A stretch of DNA of 64,000 nt from Aeromonas jandaei. GTDB lineage: Bacteria > Pseudomonadota > Gammaproteobacteria > Enterobacterales > Aeromonadaceae. The stretch is from NCBI RefSeq assembly GCF_037890695.1, contig NZ_CP149571.1, forward strand, positions 662,001-726,000. The letters run 5' to 3'. Under the pieces are notes generated by a model. It had not been told where the DNA came from. It saw only the letters and a list, made by a program, of their open reading frames with translations, and did not search any database. Both the position numbers and the translations under genes were made by a program. Below, one piece after another: positions 51,071-59,638 of this stretch. Position 1 is the stretch's first letter. Each line of letters starts with the position of its first letter.

Positions 51071-51099
51071 GGTCTCGCCCAGTGCGAGACCGGGCTTTT
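51071..51099 (+). terminator. Terminator of the ybh operon
   Basis: Perfect 8-bp stem GGTCTCGC / GCGAGACC with a 5-nt loop, followed by GGGCTTTTC. Confidence 0.75.
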
Positions 51100-51192
51100 C
51101 AGACAGAAGTCTTCACTCCCCGGCTGTGGGTAAACCGGGCTTTCCCTCCACCATCCCTCACTCCACACCAGCGCAGAAATCATCAACTGGTA

Positions 51193-51298
51193 TACCTATT
51201 TTTGTATATCTTTGAATTTTATCGAATTACCCCTGACGAGATATATAAATAGACACTTGATTTGCATCAATTGCCCGCCCCGACTGACTGGGTAGCCT
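51193..51298 (+). promoter_or_regulatory. nirB promoter: FNR site with NarL/NarP-like heptamers
   Basis: FNR box TTGAT-TTGC-ATCAA (51257-51270, perfect half-sites) is followed by a -10-like TAGCCT (51293-51298). With a start near 51305 the FNR centre is at about -41.5. Upstream heptamers TACCTAT (51193-51199) and TACCCCT (51228-51234) resemble NarL/NarP half-sites. This mirrors the E. coli nir promoter: anaerobic activation boosted by nitrate or nitrite. Confidence 0.75.
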
Positions 51299-51340
51299 AG
51301 CCCCAGAATGATGTTTTATTACTCCAAACTAGAGGCAATC

Positions 51341-53887
51341 ATGAGCAAAGTCAGACTGGTCGTTGTGGGCAACGGCATGGTGGGGCACCGCTTCATCGAA
51401 GAGCTGATCGAGCGGGCCGACCCGGGCCGCTACGAGATCACCGTCTTCGGTGCAGAACCCCGTCCCGCCTACGATCGCGTCCATCTCTCCTCCTACTTCT
51501 CCCATCACACCAGTGAAGATCTCTCCCTCGTCAAACCCGGCTTCTACGACAAGCACGGCATCCGCCTGCTGCTCGGCGAAGCGGTGAAAAAAATCGACAG
51601 GGCCAACCGCGAAGTGCACTCCAACAAGGGCACTGTGGTCGAGTACGACAAGCTGGTGCTGGCCACCGGCTCCTACCCCTGGGTGCCGCCCATTGCGGGC
51701 AGCCAGCACCACGAGTGCTTCGTCTATCGCACCATCGAGGATCTGAAAGCAATTCGCAGCGCCGCCAAGAGCGGCAAGAGCGGGGTGGTGATCGGGGGCG
51801 GCCTGCTTGGCCTCGAAGCCGCCGGAGCCCTCAAGGCGCTGGGTCTCGAGACCCACGTGGTGGAGTTTGCTCCTGTGCTGATGGCCGAGCAGCTCGACGG
51901 TCAGGGCGGCCAGCTGCTGCGCCGCAAGATCGAATCCATGGGCGTGCAGGTACACACCAGCAAGAGCACCAGCGAGATCCTGATGCATGGCGGCGAGCAG
52001 GCGAAACACCGCCTCGCCTTTGCCGATGGCAGCCAGCTTGAAGTGGACGTGGTGGTCTTCTCCACCGGCATTCGCCCGCAAGATACCTTGGGCCGCTACG
52101 GTGATCTGGCCATCGCCGAGCGCGGCGGCATCGTCATCGACGATCACTGCCTCACCTCCGACCCCGACATCTACGCCATCGGCGAGTGCGCCGCATGGCA
52201 GGGTCGCTTCTTCGGGCTGGTGGCGCCGGGCTACAAGATGGCCCAGATCACCGTCGACCATCTGCTCGGCGGCGACAGCCGTTTCGAGGGGGCGGACATG
52301 AGCGCCAAGCTCAAGCTGCTCGGCGTCTCCGTCGGCTCCATCGGTGATGCCCACGGCCGCACCCCGGGCAGCCACAGCTATGTGTTTCAGGATGACCAAG
52401 CTGGCGTCTACAAGAAGATCGTGGTGAGCGAAGACAACAGCCGCCTGCTCGGCGCCGTACTGGTGGGTGACGTGGAGGATTACGGCAACCTGCTGCAGAT
52501 GATGCTCAACACCCTGCCGCTGCCGAGCCACCCGGATACCCTGATCCTGCCCGCCTACGCCGGTGCCAAGCCGACGCTGGGGGTGGATGCCCTGCCGGAG
52601 AGCGCCCAGATCTGCTCCTGTTTCGACGTCTCCAAGGGCGACATCGCCCAAGCGGTGGCCGAGGGTCACACCACCCTGGCCGCCATCAAGCAGCACACCA
52701 AGGCCGGTACCGGCTGCGGCGGCTGCGTGCCGCTCATCAGTCAGGTGCTCAACGCCGAGCTGGTGAAGCAGGGCATCGAGGTCAACAACCACCTCTGTGC
52801 CCACTTCCCCCACTCCCGTCAGGAGCTGTTCCATCTGGTCAAGGTGGAGGGGATCAAGAGCTTTGACGAGCTGCTGGCCAAACACGGTCAGGGCTATGGC
52901 TGCGAAGTGTGCAAACCGACCGTCGGCTCCATCCTCGCCTCCTGCTGGAACGAGCATGTGCTGAGCCCGCGCAACACCCCGCTGCAGGACACCAACGACA
53001 TCTTCCTCGGCAACATGCAGAAGGACGGCAGCTACTCCGTCATCCCGCGCATGGCCGGTGGCGAAGTGACTCCGGAAGGGCTGCTGGCAGTGGCCGAAGT
53101 GGCCCGCGACTACCAGCTCTACACCAAGATCACCGGCGCCCAGCGCATCGGCCTGTTCGGGGCCCAGAAGGATGATCTGCCCGCCATCTGGCGCAAGCTA
53201 CTGGCAGCGGGTTTCGAGACCGGTCAGGCCTACGCCAAGGCGCTGCGCATGGCCAAGACCTGCGTCGGCAGCACCTGGTGCCGCTTCGGCGTGCAGGACA
53301 GCGTCGGCCTCGGGGTCTTCCTCGAGAACCGCTACAAGGGCATTCGCACCCCGCACAAGATGAAGTTCGGCGTCTCCGGCTGCACCCGCGAATGTGCGGA
53401 AGCGCAGGGCAAGGATGTCGGCATCATCGCCACCGATGCGGGCTGGAACCTCTATGTGGGCGGCAACGGCGGCATGAAGCCGCGCCACGCCGACCTGCTG
53501 GCCTCCGATCTCGACCGCGAAACCCTGATCAAGCTGATCGACCGTTTTATGATGTTCTACGTCACCAGCGCCGACAAACTGCAGCGTACCTCGGTCTGGC
53601 TCGGCAATCTGGAAGGGGGCGTCGACTACCTGCGCGAGGTGATCGTCGACGACAAGCTGGGGCTGGCCGAGACGCTGGAGCGCGATATCCAGACCCTGAT
53701 CGACAGCTACGAGTGCGAATGGTCGCGCACCCTCAACGAAGAGGAAGCGCTCAAGCGCTTCAGCCACTTCATCAACAGCGACAAGCGCGACCCGGACGTC
53801 CAGTTCGTCTCCGAGCGCGACCAGCATCGACCCGCCACTCCGGCCGAGCGCATCCCCGTCTACCAGATCGAGGTGGAAACCAAATGA
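51341..53887 (+). CDS. nirB: NADH-dependent nitrite reductase large subunit NirB
   Basis: An 848-residue enzyme (E. coli 847). The N-terminal FAD/NADH module has VVVGNGMVGHRF and GVVIGGGLLGLEAAGAL; the middle has a BFD-like 2Fe-2S region with CSCFDVSKG and GTGCGGCVP; the C-terminal third is a sulfite/nitrite reductase domain with the 4Fe-4S/siroheme cysteines in CVGSTWCRFG and GCTRECAE. With NirD it reduces nitrite to ammonium in the cytoplasm. The start ATG 51341 has GAGG upstream; an in-frame ATG at 51308 lies almost at the transcription start and is rejected. It overlaps nirD by ATGA. Confidence 0.97.
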   Translation: MSKVRLVVVGNGMVGHRFIEELIERADPGRYEITVFGAEPRPAYDRVHLSSYFSHHTSEDLSLVKPGFYDKHGIRLLLGEAVKKIDRANREVHSNKGTVVEYDKLVLATGSYPWVPPIAGSQHHECFVYRTIEDLKAIRSAAKSGKSGVVIGGGLLGLEAAGALKALGLETHVVEFAPVLMAEQLDGQGGQLLRRKIESMGVQVHTSKSTSEILMHGGEQAKHRLAFADGSQLEVDVVVFSTGIRPQDTLGRYGDLAIAERGGIVIDDHCLTSDPDIYAIGECAAWQGRFFGLVAPGYKMAQITVDHLLGGDSRFEGADMSAKLKLLGVSVGSIGDAHGRTPGSHSYVFQDDQAGVYKKIVVSEDNSRLLGAVLVGDVEDYGNLLQMMLNTLPLPSHPDTLILPAYAGAKPTLGVDALPESAQICSCFDVSKGDIAQAVAEGHTTLAAIKQHTKAGTGCGGCVPLISQVLNAELVKQGIEVNNHLCAHFPHSRQELFHLVKVEGIKSFDELLAKHGQGYGCEVCKPTVGSILASCWNEHVLSPRNTPLQDTNDIFLGNMQKDGSYSVIPRMAGGEVTPEGLLAVAEVARDYQLYTKITGAQRIGLFGAQKDDLPAIWRKLLAAGFETGQAYAKALRMAKTCVGSTWCRFGVQDSVGLGVFLENRYKGIRTPHKMKFGVSGCTRECAEAQGKDVGIIATDAGWNLYVGGNGGMKPRHADLLASDLDRETLIKLIDRFMMFYVTSADKLQRTSVWLGNLEGGVDYLREVIVDDKLGLAETLERDIQTLIDSYECEWSRTLNEEEALKRFSHFINSDKRDPDVQFVSERDQHRPATPAERIPVYQIEVETK

Positions 53888-54204
53888 TGAAACTTGCCTG
53901 CCAACTCAACGACATACTCCCTGGCACCGGCGTCTGCGCTCTGCTCGAAGGCCGCCAGATCGCCCTGTTCCGCCCGAGCGCAGCCGCCGAGGTGTTCGCC
54001 ATCGACAACCGGGATCCCTTCTTCGCCGCCAACGTACTGTCGCGGGGCCTGATCTGCGAACACGACGGTGAGCTCTGGGTGGCCAGCCCGCTCAAGAAGC
54101 AGCGCTTTCGCCTGAGCGACGGCCACTGCGTCGATAACCCTGCGATGTCGGTGCAGAGCTATCCCGTTGAAGTGCGCGATCAGCAGGTCTGGGTCGCCGT
54201 CTAA
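53884..54204 (+). CDS. nirD: Nitrite reductase small subunit NirD
   Basis: A 106-residue Rieske-like subunit (E. coli 108). The fold is recognisable from DILPGTGVCALLEGRQIALFRP, FAIDNRDPFFAANVLSRGLI and ELWVASPLKKQRFRLSDGHCVD. The cysteine-histidine cluster ligands of true Rieske proteins are absent, as is normal for NirD. It is needed for activity of NirB. The gene starts inside the nirB stop (ATGA), with a possible second start at 53887. A much longer open frame beginning at 53278 is a shadow of nirB. Confidence 0.93.
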   Translation: MMKLACQLNDILPGTGVCALLEGRQIALFRPSAAAEVFAIDNRDPFFAANVLSRGLICEHDGELWVASPLKKQRFRLSDGHCVDNPAMSVQSYPVEVRDQQVWVAV

Positions 54205-54261
54205 AGCCGATTTCACTCTCTTTCGGGCTGCCCGAGGGCAGCCCTTTCAAGGACTCACAAG

Positions 54262-55074
54262 ATGTACACGGAAACCATCAACAAGTGCGCCGCCAACGCG
54301 GCCCGCATCAACCGCTTCGAGCGCAGCGACAAGCTCGGCTTCTGGCTCAGCTCCGCCATGGCGGGGGCCTATGTGGGCCTCGGCATCATCCTGATCTTCA
54401 CCCTCGGCAATCTGGTGGATCCCGCCATCCGGCCGCTGGTGATGGGGGCCACCTTCGGCATCGCCCTGACGCTGGTGATCATCGCCGGCTCCGAGCTGTT
54501 CACCGGTCACACCATGTTCCTCACCTTCGGGGTGAAAACCGGCAAGATCACCATGGCCGACCTGCTGCGCATCCTGCCGCAAACCTGGGCGGGCAACCTG
54601 ATTGGCTCCATCGTGGTGGCGCTCATCTACTCCTACGGCGGCAGCCTGCTGCCGGACGCAGGCAGTCTGGCCCACAAGGTGGCGCTGGCCAAAACCCAGG
54701 CACCGGCCCTGACCCTGTTTATGAAGGGGATCCTCTGCAACTGGCTGGTCTGCCTCGCCATCTGGATGGCGCTGCGCACCGAAGGAGCCGCCCGCTTCAT
54801 CGCCATCTGGTGGTGCCTGCTGGCCTTTATCGCCTCCGGCTACGAGCACTCCATCGCCAACATGACCCTGTTCGCCCTCTCCTGGTTTGGCGCCCACTCC
54901 GATGCCTACACCCTGGGCGGCATCGGCCACAACCTGCTGTGGGTGACCCTGGGCAACACCGTCTCCGGCGCCCTCTTTATGGGCCTCGGCTACTGGTATG
55001 CCACTCCCAAGGCTGAGCGCCCGGTCGCGGTGAGCGAAACCACCAGCACAGCCAACCAGACCCGAACCGCCTGA
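54262..55074 (+). CDS. nirC: Nitrite channel NirC (FNT family)
   Basis: A 270-residue member of the formate/nitrite transporter family (E. coli NirC 268). Six membrane helices are visible. Hallmarks are AGAYVGLGIILIFTLGN, AGSELFTGHTMFL, GNLIGSIVVALIYSYGG, KGILCNWLVCLAIWMA and ASGYEHSIANMT with its conserved histidine. It forms a pentameric inner-membrane channel that brings nitrite in (and can expel it). It lies 57 bp after nirD and 12 bp before cysG in the nir operon. Confidence 0.96.
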   Translation: MYTETINKCAANAARINRFERSDKLGFWLSSAMAGAYVGLGIILIFTLGNLVDPAIRPLVMGATFGIALTLVIIAGSELFTGHTMFLTFGVKTGKITMADLLRILPQTWAGNLIGSIVVALIYSYGGSLLPDAGSLAHKVALAKTQAPALTLFMKGILCNWLVCLAIWMALRTEGAARFIAIWWCLLAFIASGYEHSIANMTLFALSWFGAHSDAYTLGGIGHNLLWVTLGNTVSGALFMGLGYWYATPKAERPVAVSETTSTANQTRTA

Positions 55075-55086
55075 TCCGGAGGCCCC

Positions 55087-56487
55087 ATGGACTACTTGCC
55101 CATCTTTTGCCGACTCGACAACAAACCCGTGCTGCTGGTCGGTGGCGGCGAGGTAGCGGAGCGCAAGGCGCGCCTGCTGCTGGATGCCGGTGCCCGCCTC
55201 ACCGTTGTCGCCCCCAAACTCGACCCCGAGCTGGCGGAACTGGCTGCCAACGGCTGCATCGAGTGGCTGGCCGGTGAATTTGCGCCGGCACAACTGGCGG
55301 GCAAGTGGCTGGTGGTGGCCGCCACCGATCGGCGTGAGGTGAACGCGCTGGTCTACCAGAGCGCCAATCAGGCGCGGATCTTTGCCAACGTGGTGGATGA
55401 CCCGAAACGCTCCAGCTTCATCATGCCGTCGATCATCGATCGCTCGCCGCTGATGGTGGCCATCTCCTCCGGCGGCAAGGCGCCGGTGCTGGCCCGCTTG
55501 CTGCGAGAAAAACTCGAAGCCCTGCTGCCGCAACATCTGGGGGCCGTGGCAACCTTCGCCGGCAGCCTGCGGGAGCGGGTCAAGGCCCGCTTCGCCACCA
55601 TGGGCGAGCGGCGTCGCTTCTGGGAGCGGCTGCTCGGGGCGGATCGGCTCGGTCAGGCGCTGGCGCGGGGCGATAGCGCCTCTGCCCACCAGCTGGCCGA
55701 CAACCTGTTTGCCGATGAAAGTCACTCCCGTGGCGAGGTGGTGCTGGTGGGGGCCGGCCCCGGCGATCCGGGCCTGCTCACCCTGCACGCCCTGCGCCAG
55801 ATGCAGCAGGCCGACGTGGTGGTCTATGACCGGCTGGTCTCCGACGAGGTGATGGCGCTGGTGCGCCGCGACGCCAAACGCATCTTCGTCGGCAAGCAGG
55901 CGGGCAACCACTGCGTGCCGCAGGAGGGGATCAACCAGCTCTTGCTGGAGGAGGCGAAGAAGGGCCAGCGGGTGGTGCGGCTGAAGGGGGGCGACCCCTT
56001 CATCTTCGGCCGTGGCGGCGAGGAGCTGGAGACGCTGGTCGGCACTGGCATCGGCTTTCAGGTGGTGCCGGGCATCACCGCGGCCAGCGGCTGCGCCGCC
56101 TACGCCGGCATTCCGCTCACTCACCGCGATCACGCCCAGAGCGTCCGTTTCGTCACCGCCCACGGCAAGGGGGGCGCCCGGGATCTCGACTGGCCGCTGC
56201 TGGCCAAGGACAAGCAGACGCTGGTGTTCTATATGGGGCTCTCATCCTGCGCCACCATCCGCGAGCAATTGCTGGCCCACGGCAAGGGGGGCGACACCCC
56301 GGTGGCGCTGATCGAGCGCGGCACCCAACCCTGCCAGCGGGTCATTCGCGGCACCCTCGATGAGCTGCCCACGCTGGCGGTGGGCATCGAGAGCCCGGCG
56401 CTGATCATGGTGGGCTCGGTGGTGACGCTGGCCGACCAGCTCGCCTGGTTTGGTGAGGCACCACAGGCTCAGCGAGCCCTCGCCTGA
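55087..56487 (+). CDS. cysG: Siroheme synthase CysG (trifunctional)
   Basis: A 466-residue enzyme (E. coli 457). The N-terminal precorrin-2 dehydrogenase/ferrochelatase part has [18 protein letters not shown] and [20 protein letters not shown]. The C-terminal uroporphyrinogen-III methyltransferase part has [37 protein letters not shown] and [22 protein letters not shown]. It makes siroheme, the prosthetic group of NirB, from uroporphyrinogen III, which explains its place at the end of the nir operon. It starts 12 bp after nirC, and a perfect hairpin follows the stop. Confidence 0.97.
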   Translation: MDYLPIFCRLDNKPVLLVGGGEVAERKARLLLDAGARLTVVAPKLDPELAELAANGCIEWLAGEFAPAQLAGKWLVVAATDRREVNALVYQSANQARIFANVVDDPKRSSFIMPSIIDRSPLMVAISSGGKAPVLARLLREKLEALLPQHLGAVATFAGSLRERVKARFATMGERRRFWERLLGADRLGQALARGDSASAHQLADNLFADESHSRGEVVLVGAGPGDPGLLTLHALRQMQQADVVVYDRLVSDEVMALVRRDAKRIFVGKQAGNHCVPQEGINQLLLEEAKKGQRVVRLKGGDPFIFGRGGEELETLVGTGIGFQVVPGITAASGCAAYAGIPLTHRDHAQSVRFVTAHGKGGARDLDWPLLAKDKQTLVFYMGLSSCATIREQLLAHGKGGDTPVALIERGTQPCQRVIRGTLDELPTLAVGIESPALIMVGSVVTLADQLAWFGEAPQAQRALA

Positions 56488-56507
56488 CCATTTGAATCTG
56501 TCCGTCA

Positions 56508-56545
56508 CCCGATCCCGGCTGAATAACCCTCTCACCGGGATCGGG
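56508..56545 (+). terminator. Hairpin at the end of the nir operon
   Basis: Perfect 11-bp stem CCCGATCCCGG / CCGGGATCGGG with a 16-nt loop, 20 bp after the cysG stop. It has no T-tract, so it may be a 3'-stabilising hairpin rather than an intrinsic terminator. Confidence 0.55.
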
Positions 56546-56607
56546 CGATGGCCATGGCTGGCAATCTGCGAGCATTGAAACGGGCTGAAGGGAGCAACCC
56601 ACTCTTC

Positions 56608-56656
56608 ATAAGTTAAAGTTGGGCCATTCAGGGAAAACCCATAAATTAAATTTATA
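56608..56656. repeat. 49-bp AT-rich repeated element, copy 2
   Basis: Same element as at 12135-12183, differing at three positions (AAAGTT for AAAATT, and CATTCAGGG for CATAAAGGG). It lies about 175 bp upstream of mgtE, in the same orientation relative to the downstream gene as copy 1. Confidence 0.85.
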
Positions 56657-56831
56657 CCGAGTCATTTTCACCTCGAAACCGCCCCCCTCCTGCCATTGCG
56701 CCTGCGCCAAGCCCTCGCCCGACCTCTGCCGGATAAATCTCTGCACCACTGCGCGCCGTCATAACCTGTTGTTTTAAGTCTGGTATCCTATGGCTATTCG
56801 GCCCTATGGCCACCAGCTCAGGAACCTCTTC

Positions 56832-58256
56832 ATGTCTCTTCCCATCAAAAACAGCGCCAAGCAGCGTGCGGAAGACAGATCCCGCATTCTCACCCTGCTG
56901 CTGCGCGATGACGCCCTCACCGACAGCCTGCTCGATCCGCAGGCAGTACAGGATGCCGAACAGCGCGACCAGACCAGCGAGCTGACCCGGCTGGTCAACA
57001 GCCTGCCCGCCGCCGACGTCGCCGATGCGCTGGAGTCGCTGCCGCCGGATGAGCGCCATGTGTTGTGGGCGCTGGTGAGTGAAGAGAAGCGCGGCCAGAC
57101 TCTGGTCGAAGCGTCGGAGACGGTGTGGGACAGCCTCATCAGCGGCATGAGCGACAAAGAGCTGCTCGATGCCCTGCGCACCCTCGACATCGACGATCAG
57201 ATCTATCTGGGCCAATACCTGCCGCGCAACCTGATGGGACGGCTGCTCACCTACATGGCCCCCGCCGACCGGGATCGGGTGCGCGAGGTGATCCGCTACG
57301 GCAAGCACACCGTCGGCGCCATGATGGATTTCGAGATCATCACCATCCGCCCCGAGGTAACGCTCGCCACCGTCCAGCGCTATCTGCGCCTGCGCGGCAA
57401 GATCCCCGCCAACACCGACAAGCTGTTCGTCATCGACCGGCGCAACCACCTGCTGGGGGAGCTGCCGCTCACCACAGTGCTGCTGCACAAACCGGACACC
57501 CGGGTGAATGTAGTGATGGAGCAGGATCCGGTCACCTTCGATCCGGAGGATAACGACGAAGCGGCCGCCCGCACTTTCGAGCGGGATGACCTGCTCTCCG
57601 CCGCCGTGGTGGATGGCAAGGGCAAGCTGATGGGCCGCCTCACCGTCGAAGAGGTGGTGGATCTGGTCTATGAAGAGAGCGACACCGACCTGCGCCGGAT
57701 GGGGGGTATCAGTGAAGAGGAGGATGTGTTCGCGCCCGTCTCCAAGGCGGTCAAGACCCGTTGGGCCTGGCTGGCCATCAACCTCTGCACCGCCTTTGTC
57801 GCCTCGCGGGTGATCGGCCTGTTCGAACACACCATCTCCCAGCTGGTGGCGCTGGCGGCCCTGATGCCCATCGTCGCCGGGATCGGCGGCAACACCGGCA
57901 ACCAGACCATCACCATGATAGTGCGGGCGCTGGCGCTGCAGCACATTCAGGCGGGCAACCTCTCCTTCCTGCTGCTGCGGGAACTCGGGGTGGCGCTGAT
58001 CAACGGGCTGGTGTGGGGCGGCACCATGGGGGTAGCCACCTTCCTGCTCTATCAGGATGCGGCGCTGGGCGCCGTGATGACGCTTGCCATGGTGCTCAAC
58101 CTGCTGGTGGCGGCGCTGATGGGGGTCATTATCCCCATGACCATGAACCGGCTCGGCCGCGATCCGGCCGTAGGCGCCAGCGTGATGATCACCGCCATCA
58201 CCGACACCGGCGGCTTCTTTATCTTCCTCGGGCTGGCCACCCTGTTCCTGCTCTAA
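56832..58256 (+). CDS. mgtE: Magnesium transporter MgtE
   Basis: A 474-residue MgtE family transporter. The N-terminal helical domain includes VADALESLPPDERHVLWALV; a CBS domain pair follows at about 130-270 (MMDFEIITIRPEVTLATVQRYL and MGRLTVEEVVDLVYEESDTDLRRMGG); the C-terminal half has five membrane helices with the conserved VAGIGGNTGNQTITMIVRALAL pore block. It imports Mg2+ and is gated by Mg2+ bound in the N/CBS domains. The start ATG 56832 is chosen over 56790 because of AGGA upstream and family length. The gene stands alone. Confidence 0.95.
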   Translation: MSLPIKNSAKQRAEDRSRILTLLLRDDALTDSLLDPQAVQDAEQRDQTSELTRLVNSLPAADVADALESLPPDERHVLWALVSEEKRGQTLVEASETVWDSLISGMSDKELLDALRTLDIDDQIYLGQYLPRNLMGRLLTYMAPADRDRVREVIRYGKHTVGAMMDFEIITIRPEVTLATVQRYLRLRGKIPANTDKLFVIDRRNHLLGELPLTTVLLHKPDTRVNVVMEQDPVTFDPEDNDEAAARTFERDDLLSAAVVDGKGKLMGRLTVEEVVDLVYEESDTDLRRMGGISEEEDVFAPVSKAVKTRWAWLAINLCTAFVASRVIGLFEHTISQLVALAALMPIVAGIGGNTGNQTITMIVRALALQHIQAGNLSFLLLRELGVALINGLVWGGTMGVATFLLYQDAALGAVMTLAMVLNLLVAALMGVIIPMTMNRLGRDPAVGASVMITAITDTGGFFIFLGLATLFLL

Positions 58257-58287
58257 ACCCGCGCAAGAAAATCCCCTCCTCTCCATA

Positions 58288-58312
58288 TAAAAAAACCCCG
58301 GCATGGCCGGGG
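58288..58312 (-). terminator. Terminator of the unknown lipoprotein gene
   Basis: Perfect 7-bp stem CCCCGGC / GCCGGGG with loop ATG. On the minus strand a run of eight or so T residues follows. It may also slow transcription coming from mgtE, although no T-run lies on that side. Confidence 0.82.
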
Positions 58313-58343
58313 TGAAAACGGAGAGGAAAACATGTGGAAGTCA

Positions 58344-59291
58344 TTACGGCTGCTTGTCAGCCATCAGTACAAAACCATTCATCTCGGGGAAGCCGATCAC
58401 CAGAGTCTCTTTGCTGGTTTGCGGGTGCTTTATCACTGTGGAGTAGGCAATCTCACCATTTTTGGCGGCCTTCAGCCCCTTGAGCCACTTATCGGCAATA
58501 TAGCCAGCACCGACCATCTCTCTGTTGAAGTTGCACTTGGGATCCGCAAATCCGGTAAACGTCAGCGCACTCAGTCCTGCGCTCGCGGTACCTGTGCCCA
58601 CCAGAGTGCAACCATGGTAGGGGAATTGAATTTCAACGGTCAATGCACCGCTGTTGTTGCTGGTTTTGATATCCCCGACCATAGCGTCGGTCTCGCCTTT
58701 ATAGTCCGCCTCGCTCCAACGGGCACCATTTTCAATCGAGAGTGAAGCCAGTTTCCGAGTGGAGATCTGGCCACGCCACCCGGCAAAAATTTCGGTATTG
58801 TCGCCAAACTTGAGACCGTTGGTGGCAAAGTCAAACGCTCTGAGCTTTTCGGTCTGCCCCTTGAGGTTGACTACCTCCTGCTCCTTGAAGGAGATCAGAT
58901 GATAATTGCTTTCCGAGCTGCCGGAATGCGTGAGACCTCGCTCGGAGTCACGAATAACCGAAATGGGATAGATGCCATCTTTATCGGCATCTTTACCGGT
59001 TTTGCCCAGCCATTGGGAAGCCGTGTCATTCTTTTCCATCTCGGCCCAAACGCCCCAGCGTTGCTCTTTGTTCCGCTCGGGATAGACCAGAGCAAATCCC
59101 TCGGCGCCGGCAATCATCTTCAATGGGGCGCCATCTTTGTCCCGACCCAGCAGGTTGGCTTCGTGAACACCAACCTCCGGCAGATCCAGCGGCAGGCGCT
59201 TGGCAATACTGTTGGCGGCTTTTTCGCCATCACAGGCAGACAGTGCTGCAGTGCAGGCCAAAGCCAGCAGCGCCTTGTTACACATTCTCAT
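58344..59291 (-). CDS. Lipoprotein of unknown function
   Basis: A 315-residue lipoprotein. The signal peptide MRMCNKALLALACTAALSAC ends in the lipobox ALSAC, so Cys20 would be lipidated. The mature protein is soluble, with phrases such as LLGRDKDGAPLKMIAG, SESNYHLISFKEQEVVNLKG and YHGCTLVGTGTASAGLSALTF. Two later cysteines (YHGCTL and DPKCNF) could form a disulfide. I recognise no catalytic motif or named family. The start ATG 59291 has AGGA 6 nt upstream. It is somewhat less GC-rich than the neighbouring genes and diverges from the CpdB-like gene. Confidence 0.78.
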   Translation of the reverse strand: MRMCNKALLALACTAALSACDGEKAANSIAKRLPLDLPEVGVHEANLLGRDKDGAPLKMIAGAEGFALVYPERNKEQRWGVWAEMEKNDTASQWLGKTGKDADKDGIYPISVIRDSERGLTHSGSSESNYHLISFKEQEVVNLKGQTEKLRAFDFATNGLKFGDNTEIFAGWRGQISTRKLASLSIENGARWSEADYKGETDAMVGDIKTSNNSGALTVEIQFPYHGCTLVGTGTASAGLSALTFTGFADPKCNFNREMVGAGYIADKWLKGLKAAKNGEIAYSTVIKHPQTSKETLVIGFPEMNGFVLMADKQP

Positions 59292-59638
59292 GGTTGTTGT
59301 TCCTTGCGATTGCTTTGTAATTAGAAGTGCAATAAATCGGCGCTGAATTTAATTGAGAGGTCACTCGGCAGTCGAATGGAGATCTGTAACCAACCATTAC
59401 AGACGAGCAAAAAGGCCCCAAAAAAGATCCAGTTACCCCACCCTTTTTAGCGAAACCGCAGCAATACAAGGCGTCACGCATGGCGAGAAAAAATTGGAAA
59501 AAACTGCCAAATCAGACCCATAGCTCTATTGATAGGAGCCATCTTAGCCGGGAGTGTTAGCAGGCTCACAGCCCGTCTCTTTGGTCGCCGATAAAATGCC
59601 CGGTGCTGGCAATTCCCATAACAAAGAGAACCCTACCC
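59292..59638. other. Divergent intergenic region before the CpdB-like gene
   Basis: 347 bp between divergent genes. It is AT-rich with several A-tracts (for example 59400-59430 and 59485-59505). TAAAAT (59592-59597) might be a -10 for the CpdB-like gene. No operator symmetry or RNA structure stands out. A 67-codon frame at 59278-59481 on the minus strand lacks a ribosome site. Confidence 0.4.

Larger units (their letters stand above)
56488..56831 (+). other. Intergenic region between cysG and mgtE
   Basis: 344 bp without a convincing gene. It holds the hairpin at 56508-56545, the second copy of the 49-bp element at 56608-56656 and a TATCCT (56786-56791) that could be the mgtE -10. I could not discern a magnesium riboswitch fold. 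Confidence 0.4.

Noticed and set aside
48994..51186. 730-codon open frame on the minus strand
   Set aside because: It is antisense to ybhS and ybhR, rich in Gln/His/Gly/Arg, without motifs or a supported start.
53278..54204. 308-codon plus-strand frame ending at the nirD stop
   Set aside because: Only the last 106 codons are nirD; the upstream part is an out-of-frame reading of nirB.
54247..56163. 638-codon open frame on the minus strand
   Set aside because: It is antisense to nirC and cysG; a shadow frame.
59278..59481. 67-codon minus-strand frame upstream of the unknown lipoprotein
   Set aside because: It lacks a ribosome site and overlaps the leader and start of the lipoprotein gene in another frame.
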